Made by a program: the position numbers and the translations under genes. This document shows positions 30,118-33,964 of a stretch of 33,964 nucleotides of DNA, one piece after another; positions within the stretch are counted from its first letter, which is position 1; each line of letters opens with the position of its first letter. The notes below the pieces were generated by a model, which saw only the letters and a list, made by a program, of their open reading frames with translations, searched no databases and had not been told where the DNA came from. Location: NCBI GenBank assembly GCA_050946535.1, contig JBMNUZ010000017.1:1-33964 (forward strand). The letters are read 5' to 3'. Source of the stretch: RUG708 sp050946535. Lineage in GTDB: Bacteria; Bacillota; Clostridia; Peptostreptococcales; Anaerovoracaceae.

Positions 30118-30167
30118 AGCTGCGGCCTGTTCCGGGAACTTGAGCTGCGGTCTGATCCGGACGCCTG
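30118..30167. repeat. Two-copy 25-base tandem repeat
   Basis: Copies begin AGCTGCGG at 30118 and 30143 and read on as CCTGTTCCGGGAA and TCTGATCCGGACG. The surrounding GC-rich stretch 30118-30440 also contains GCGGGCAGGG/GCGGGCAGAG three times (about 30216, 30280, 30424). No gene is seen in 29984-30480. Confidence 0.65.
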
Positions 30168-30485
30168 AAGTTCAGACATGCTGCTCCGGTCTTGTTGTAC
30201 CGCCGCCGGTCTTGTGCGGGCAGGGTATCAGCATCAGGCCGATAAATGAAGATAACTGCTGATGGGAAGGCTGATGCTGCGCGGGCAGGGCAGAGGCAGC
30301 AAAAATAGAAAAGAATATGCTTGGCCCGCATCAGCGTCCCTGGCGTCTGATACGCTATGCTGGTAAACGCAATTTGCTGCTTACACGCCGGTCGACGGAT
30401 CAGTGGGAATCTGCAGCCACTGCGCGGGCAGAGTCGAGGCAAAACAGTATTGATAAAAATGAATCTATAAGCGATTTCACATTAA

Positions 30486-30592
30486 TATTTTCGTAAAATA
30501 ATGTTAATGTTATAACAACATTTTATTCCTGTTGATAAAAAGAATGTAAATATTCGCGTGAAACGATGAAAATCAGAGAATTTTACGAAATA
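30486..30592. promoter_or_regulatory. Inverted AT-rich boxes upstream of the OPT gene (CodY-like, tentative)
   Basis: ATATTTTCGTAAAAT (30486-30500) and ATTTTACGAAATAT (about 30579-30592) are near-perfect inverted copies about 80 bases apart, in an AT-rich block. Each resembles the CodY consensus AATTTTCWGAAAATT at about 11 of 15 positions. CodY control of a peptide transporter would make sense, but the match is partial. Confidence 0.3.
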
Positions 30593-30612
30593 TTTACTGT
30601 ATTCATATAAAA

Positions 30613-30643
30613 TTCATTAACTTATTATAGATATGTTATAATT
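30613..30643 (+). promoter_or_regulatory. Probable promoter of the OPT gene
   Basis: TATAAT near 30637-30642 is preceded at about 18 bases by a weak -35 (TTCATT). It gives a leader of about 170 bases. Confidence 0.4.
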
Positions 30644-30649
30644 ATTCGT

Positions 30650-30810
30650 AACGCGGTTTTTGAAACGTTCCCTTTTTCCCGGGCAGCGGAGGAATGTCCG
30701 GAGAACCGGATCAGGCAGGGTCCGTGGGAGCGGCTGACGGCCTTTTCTGCAGGGCTGTCGTCACAGAACAAGTTTGCTGTGAGTTCATTTCCCGACTAAA
30801 AAAATAGAAA
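30650..30810 (+). promoter_or_regulatory. Structured leader of the OPT transporter gene, class unknown
   Basis: CGTTCCC (30666-30672) pairs with GGGAGCG (30726-30732) and encloses TCCGG-AGAA-CCGGA (about 30697-30710). GACGGCC pairs with GGGCTGTC (about 30736-30758), and CACAG pairs with CTGTG (30762-30781). The set forms a closed multibranch domain followed by two hairpins and then the ribosome binding site. It does not match a riboswitch consensus that I can recall. Confidence 0.4.
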
Positions 30811-30820
30811 GGAAATTATT

Positions 30821-32752
30821 ATGGATAATCAATCAAAGGGCAGCGGCGAATTCAAGCCTTTTATCCCGGCTGAAAAAATCGTCCCGGAGATGACGGTGAC
30901 TTCAATCGTAATGGGTATAATCCTTGCGATAGTTTTCGGCGCTGCAAATGCATACCTGGGCCTTCGCGTAGGTATGACGATCTCTGCTTCAATTCCGGCA
31001 GCCGTAATTTCTATGGGCATCATCCGGATGATCATGAAGAGAGATTCCATTCTTGAGAACAACATGGTGCAGACTATCGGATCAGCCGGTGAATCGCTGG
31101 CTGCCGGCGCGATCTTCACGCTGCCTGCACTCTTCCTGTGGGCCAAAGAAGGCGTGATGGGCAAGCCTGGCATTGTGGAGATAATGATCATCTGCATTAT
31201 CGGCGGCCTCCTCGGTGTTTTCTTCATGGTTCCGTTAAGAAATGCGCTGATAGTCAAGGAGCACGGTGTACTTCCGTATCCGGAAGGAACTGCCTGCGCC
31301 GAAGTACTTCTTGCAGGCGAGGAAGGCGGAGCTTCTGCAAAGACCGTTTTTGCAGGCCTCGGCATCGCTTCAGCATTCAAATTCGGGATCGACGGCTTAA
31401 AAGCCGTACCGAGCGAAATCAACCTCCACATTCCTGGTTACTCGGGTGAAATAGGCACACAGATCTATCCGGCTGTTTTCTCGGTTGGCTATATCTGCGG
31501 TCCGAGAATTTCATCGTACATGTTTGCAGGCGGCGTCGTTTCATGGATGCTGCTCATTCCGCTGATCGTGCTGTTCGGCGGTGATGTCGTAATGTACCCG
31601 GGTACCGAACCTATCAGTACTCTATTCGCTGAAGGCGGTGCGAGCGCTATCTGGAGCTCATACATTCGTTATATCGGCGCGGGTGCTCTTGCAACCGGAG
31701 GCATTATTTCGCTTCTCAAGTCTCTGCCACTGATAGTCAGCACATTCCGTGACTCGCTGAAAGATCTTTCGGCAGGACAGGGACACAGCACTCTGCGCAC
31801 CGATCAGAACATGAGCATGAAGATGGTCATCACGATGATCGTAATCCTCATCGTTCTCATCGCTGTACTTCCTCAGATTCCTGTAGGAGTAGGCGGAGCA
31901 CTTCTCATCGTCATATTCGGATTCTTCTTTGCCACCGTATCCTCCAGAATGGTCGGCATCGTAGGTTCATCAAACAACCCTGTTTCAGGCATGGCGATTG
32001 CAACCCTGCTTATCACAACCATCATTCTCAAATCTACAGGTACGGACGGAACAACCGGAATGAAGGCTGCGATTTCGATCGGCACGATAATCTGTATCAT
32101 CGCTGCGATTGCAGGCGATACTTCACAGGACCTGAAGACAGGATACATTGTCGGAGCGACGCCTAAGAAACAGCAGTACGGCGAAGTTATCGGCGTCATC
32201 TTCTCTGGTATAGCAATCGGCGGAGTTCTCTATCTGCTCGACGCTGCGTGGGGATTCGGAAGCGAGGAGCTCGGCGCACCTCAGGCCACGCTTATGAAAA
32301 TGATCATCGAAGGCATCATGGGCGGCAATCTCCCTTGGGGTCTCGTTGGAGTAGGTGTTGTGCTCGCAATCGTAATCGAGATCCTTGGAATTCCTGTTCT
32401 TCCGTTCGCTATCGGCGTTTATCTTCCTGTCCAGCTCAGTGCGTGCATCATGGTAGGCGGTCTCGTGCGTCTGTTCTTCGACCGCATGAAATATTCGAGC
32501 GAAAAGGAAAAAGAAACTACAGTCAATCGCGGAATCCTTTACTGCTCCGGTATGATAGCCGGAGAAGGTCTCGTAGGTATTCTCCTCGCAATTTTCGCCA
32601 TTGCAGGTGTTGATTCGGTAATCGACCTGAGCGGTGTGATGCAGTCTAATTCGATCATAAGTACGATACTGTCAATTGCGGTATTTGCATTTATTATTTA
32701 CCTGACTGTGAGATTCACGAGAGGAAAGAAGAGTACGGAATCTGATTCTTAA
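30821..32752 (+). CDS. OPT-family oligopeptide transporter
   Basis: A 643-residue transporter of the OPT family (prokaryotic EspB-like branch), expected to import oligopeptides or metal chelates by proton coupling. The N-terminal AEKIVPEMTVTSIVMGIILA followed by FGAANAYLGLRVGMTISASIPAAVI is diagnostic. Further on are LPYPEGTACAEVL, a VGSSNNPVSGM segment, and GDTSQDLKTGYIVGATPKKQQ, all conserved in the family. About 15-16 membrane spans are visible. GAAAGGA lies about eight bases before the ATG. A PqqD-like gene follows after 51 bases, probably in the same transcript, ending at the terminator 33184. Confidence 0.93.
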   Translation: MDNQSKGSGEFKPFIPAEKIVPEMTVTSIVMGIILAIVFGAANAYLGLRVGMTISASIPAAVISMGIIRMIMKRDSILENNMVQTIGSAGESLAAGAIFTLPALFLWAKEGVMGKPGIVEIMIICIIGGLLGVFFMVPLRNALIVKEHGVLPYPEGTACAEVLLAGEEGGASAKTVFAGLGIASAFKFGIDGLKAVPSEINLHIPGYSGEIGTQIYPAVFSVGYICGPRISSYMFAGGVVSWMLLIPLIVLFGGDVVMYPGTEPISTLFAEGGASAIWSSYIRYIGAGALATGGIISLLKSLPLIVSTFRDSLKDLSAGQGHSTLRTDQNMSMKMVITMIVILIVLIAVLPQIPVGVGGALLIVIFGFFFATVSSRMVGIVGSSNNPVSGMAIATLLITTIILKSTGTDGTTGMKAAISIGTIICIIAAIAGDTSQDLKTGYIVGATPKKQQYGEVIGVIFSGIAIGGVLYLLDAAWGFGSEELGAPQATLMKMIIEGIMGGNLPWGLVGVGVVLAIVIEILGIPVLPFAIGVYLPVQLSACIMVGGLVRLFFDRMKYSSEKEKETTVNRGILYCSGMIAGEGLVGILLAIFAIAGVDSVIDLSGVMQSNSIISTILSIAVFAFIIYLTVRFTRGKKSTESDS

Positions 32753-32803
32753 TCAGGTATGATCATTGCAGATTGAAAAAATACGGGGAAAACTGGTGAT
32801 ATT

Positions 32804-33163
32804 ATGAGACGTAATAAAATGACAAGAGAGGAAGCGATCGAGCTCGCGAAGACATATGTTCCTGAGCATTCGGACGACATCGGCTGGGAAGTCGACGATA
32901 ATGAACTCGTTGTCATTTCAATGGAGAATAAGGGGCTTATGAACCGGATAGCGCAGAAGCTCTTCAGAAAGCCGCGCATTTCTTACATCCATCTCGATGA
33001 GCTTGGAAGTTTTGTGTGGCAGTGCATAAACGGCACTGACGACGTCGGGGCGATCGGCGTCAAAGTCAAAGAGCATTTCGGTGAAGAAGCCGATCCTGTC
33101 TACGAGCGTCTGGCTGCGTACATGACTACGCTCGGAAACACCGGTTTTATACATTTTATTTAA
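32804..33163 (+). CDS. PqqD-family protein
   Basis: A 119-residue protein whose C-terminal half fits the PqqD fold: RISYIHLDELGSFVW (about residues 58-72), then CINGTDDVGAIGVKVKEHFGE and a final helix with LGNTGFI. PqqD proteins bind leader peptides of ribosomally made, modified peptides and deliver them to modifying enzymes. Here no radical SAM enzyme is in the window, so the partner is unknown. The N-terminal 50 residues are acidic and specific to this group. GGTGAT precedes the ATG; a start at the second Met (32819) is possible. It sits directly behind the OPT gene. Confidence 0.8.
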   Translation: MRRNKMTREEAIELAKTYVPEHSDDIGWEVDDNELVVISMENKGLMNRIAQKLFRKPRISYIHLDELGSFVWQCINGTDDVGAIGVKVKEHFGEEADPVYERLAAYMTTLGNTGFIHFI

Positions 33164-33183
33164 TCTGAAGCAGGAAGATTCAG

Positions 33184-33214
33184 GGGCTGCCCGAAAGGGC
33201 AGCCCTTTTTTTTC
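33184..33214 (+). terminator. Terminator of the OPT-pqqD transcript
   Basis: GGGCTGCCC and GGGCAGCCC close a GAAA tetraloop and are followed by eight T. Confidence 0.95.
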
Positions 33215-33226
33215 TTAAATGAGTAA

Positions 33227-33406
33227 ATGAACAATTGCGGCGCTTCCGGATGGAACCAGCTGTCTATTGTGCTGGCGGCTCTGATCGATTTCTTTGAAGG
33301 CGAGAGGCGGTTCGTTGTAATCACGACCGAAACCGATGAATCAGTAAGAAAAATACATGGCTGCATGCTGCTGATAATAGTTGAAATCAGCTTGGAGACT
33401 GGATGA
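33227..33406 (+). CDS. Short hypothetical frame, 59 codons, possibly a gene remnant
   Basis: The frame starts MNNCGASGWNQLS and contains a hydrophobic start and a mixed charged middle, with codon use like the neighbouring genes. It has no good ribosome binding site and begins 12 bases after a strong terminator, so no transcription signal serves it. A following ATG overlaps its stop as ATGA and opens a 49-codon frame. I recognise no family. It may be a decayed gene or chance. Confidence 0.25.
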   Translation: MNNCGASGWNQLSIVLAALIDFFEGERRFVVITTETDESVRKIHGCMLLIIVEISLETG

Positions 33407-33605
33407 TCAGAGGGAGCCTGGAGCCTGATTCAGAGATTTCTGACGCTGAAGCAGCCGGCTCTGAGCCGCCCTGGGCGAGAGGGGTACGAAAAATTGCCGA
33501 CAAGGCAGTGACCAGGAGAGTAGTGCCAAAAGCCGCCAGAATAAATGTAAAGTAATTGCGGCCAGGACGGATACGAATACGAATAACCGTCTGGTGTTTT
33601 AGAAA
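33387..33605 (-). other. Frame encoding a single hydrophobic span, no start codon seen
   Basis: On the minus strand this frame reads RNYFTFILAAFGTTLLV and on to SAIF, a convincing membrane helix followed by a Ser/Pro-rich tail. A terminator (33615-33655) lies between it and the upstream gene, and no ATG with a ribosome binding site precedes the helix. It overlaps the plus-strand frames above. A gene remnant is possible; the strand assignment of this stretch is unresolved. Confidence 0.25.
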
Positions 33606-33614
33606 ACAGCGCAC

Positions 33615-33655
33615 GAAAAAAGGCAGCTGCCGGAATTGTGTTTCCGGCGGCTGCC
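33615..33655 (-). terminator. Terminator of the mop gene
   Basis: On the minus strand GGCAGCCGCCGGAA pairs with TTCCGGCAGCTGCC, followed by TTTTTT. Confidence 0.9.
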
Positions 33656-33734
33656 CGTCATATGAATTATGTAAAAGTGTACCTTGCAATCCTGGTAGTT
33701 CTTCAGGATCCCTGCAATGTCGTCGAGATTTAAA

Positions 33735-33941
33735 TTATTCGATGCCGACCATTACAGAAGTAGCCTTGATTACAGCAACTGCATCCTTGCCTGTTGCGAG
33801 GCCGAGCTCCTGAACTGCTCCGTCAGAGATCGTAGCGGTTACAGTACCGATTGCAGTGTCGAGCTTAACGATGTCGTTTACAGCGCCCTTTTCAACCGAT
33901 ACAACCTTGCCAGCGAACTGGTTTCTAGCCGAAAGCTTCAT
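33735..33941 (-). CDS. mop: Molybdate-binding Mop/TOBE-domain protein (molbindin)
   Basis: A 68-residue single TOBE-domain protein. MKLSARNQFAGKVVSVEKG, then VNDIVKLDTAIGTVTATIS and the C-terminal TGKDAVAVIKATSVMVGI are typical of molbindins, which assemble into multimers storing or sensing molybdate or tungstate. The start is ATG 33941, with GAAGG upstream on the minus strand; a start six codons earlier at the window edge is less likely. It has its own terminator at 33615. The family often accompanies molybdate transport or molybdoenzyme genes, which would lie beyond the right edge. No direct link to the nitrogenase-like operon 18 kb away can be claimed. Confidence 0.9.
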   Translation of the reverse strand: MKLSARNQFAGKVVSVEKGAVNDIVKLDTAIGTVTATISDGAVQELGLATGKDAVAVIKATSVMVGIE

Positions 33942-33964
33942 GCTGCCTTCACCGACCATAACCT

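Noticed and set aside
30118..30440. CRISPR or origin-like repeats in the spacer before the OPT gene
   Set aside because: There are two diverged copies and scattered GCGGGCAG words only, with no regular spacing and no DnaA-box cluster seen.

Overview
The window looks like a chromosomal segment of an anaerobic Gram-positive bacterium of the Clostridia (Bacillota). The support is a T-box leader, strong AGGAGG-type ribosome binding sites, an SLH-type surface protein, a dUTPase, a YdbC/PC4 protein, a sodium-dependent NSS transporter, and oxygen-sensitive iron-sulfur enzymes. The genus cannot be fixed from the sequence. Composition is roughly balanced in GC, with AGA/AGG-rich arginine usage.

Layout, left to right. 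Positions 1-126 are the right end of an IS3-family element that has cut into an SLH-domain surface-protein gene (127-941). Then come a YczE-like membrane protein (1253-1924), dut plus a small membrane protein (2320-3242), a tRNA-Ser(GGA) unit (3385-3471) and a YdbC/PC4 gene (3709-4023). The centrepiece is a tightly packed plus-strand operon of 11 genes at 4538-16154: a TM1266-like regulator, two successive nitrogenase-like H-D-K triplets, then hypF, hypC, hypD and hypE. It is preceded by a leader with a mutually exclusive antiterminator/terminator pair and followed by a strong terminator at 16239-16282. On the minus strand follow metY (O-acetylhomoserine sulfhydrylase) and a LysR regulator, then on the plus strand a cysteine-hydrolase-fold protein and a methyltransferase. 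A complete minus-strand trp operon, trpE-G-D-C-(F-B fusion)-A, is driven by TTGACT-17-TAAAGT and a Trp-specific T-box. Upstream of it lie a candidate small RNA and an NSS symporter. The right end holds an OPT oligopeptide transporter with a long structured leader, a PqqD-family protein, a degraded-looking stretch and a molybdate-binding Mop/TOBE protein.

The most interesting system is the nitrogenase-like/Hyp operon. NifH-like proteins are ATP-dependent electron donors. The D- and K-like partners lack several of the cysteines that bind the nitrogenase P-cluster, so they more likely hold a simpler FeS cluster. HypF, C, D and E together make the Fe(CN)2CO unit of [NiFe]-hydrogenases. HypA, HypB and hydrogenase subunits are absent from the window, yet hypF overlaps the last nitrogenase-like gene by 11 bases, so the two pathways are physically coupled. 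Whether the reductase uses, builds or modifies a cyanide/CO-ligated iron centre is an open inference. The neighbouring metY/LysR pair raises a second possibility: a reductase that releases a reduced sulfur compound for methionine synthesis.

Other points of note are a trpF-trpB fusion that keeps an internal ribosome binding site, a candidate small RNA with perfect 10-base complementarity to the trpD ribosome binding site, and a recurring pattern of short, diverged tandem duplications in spacers just after genes.
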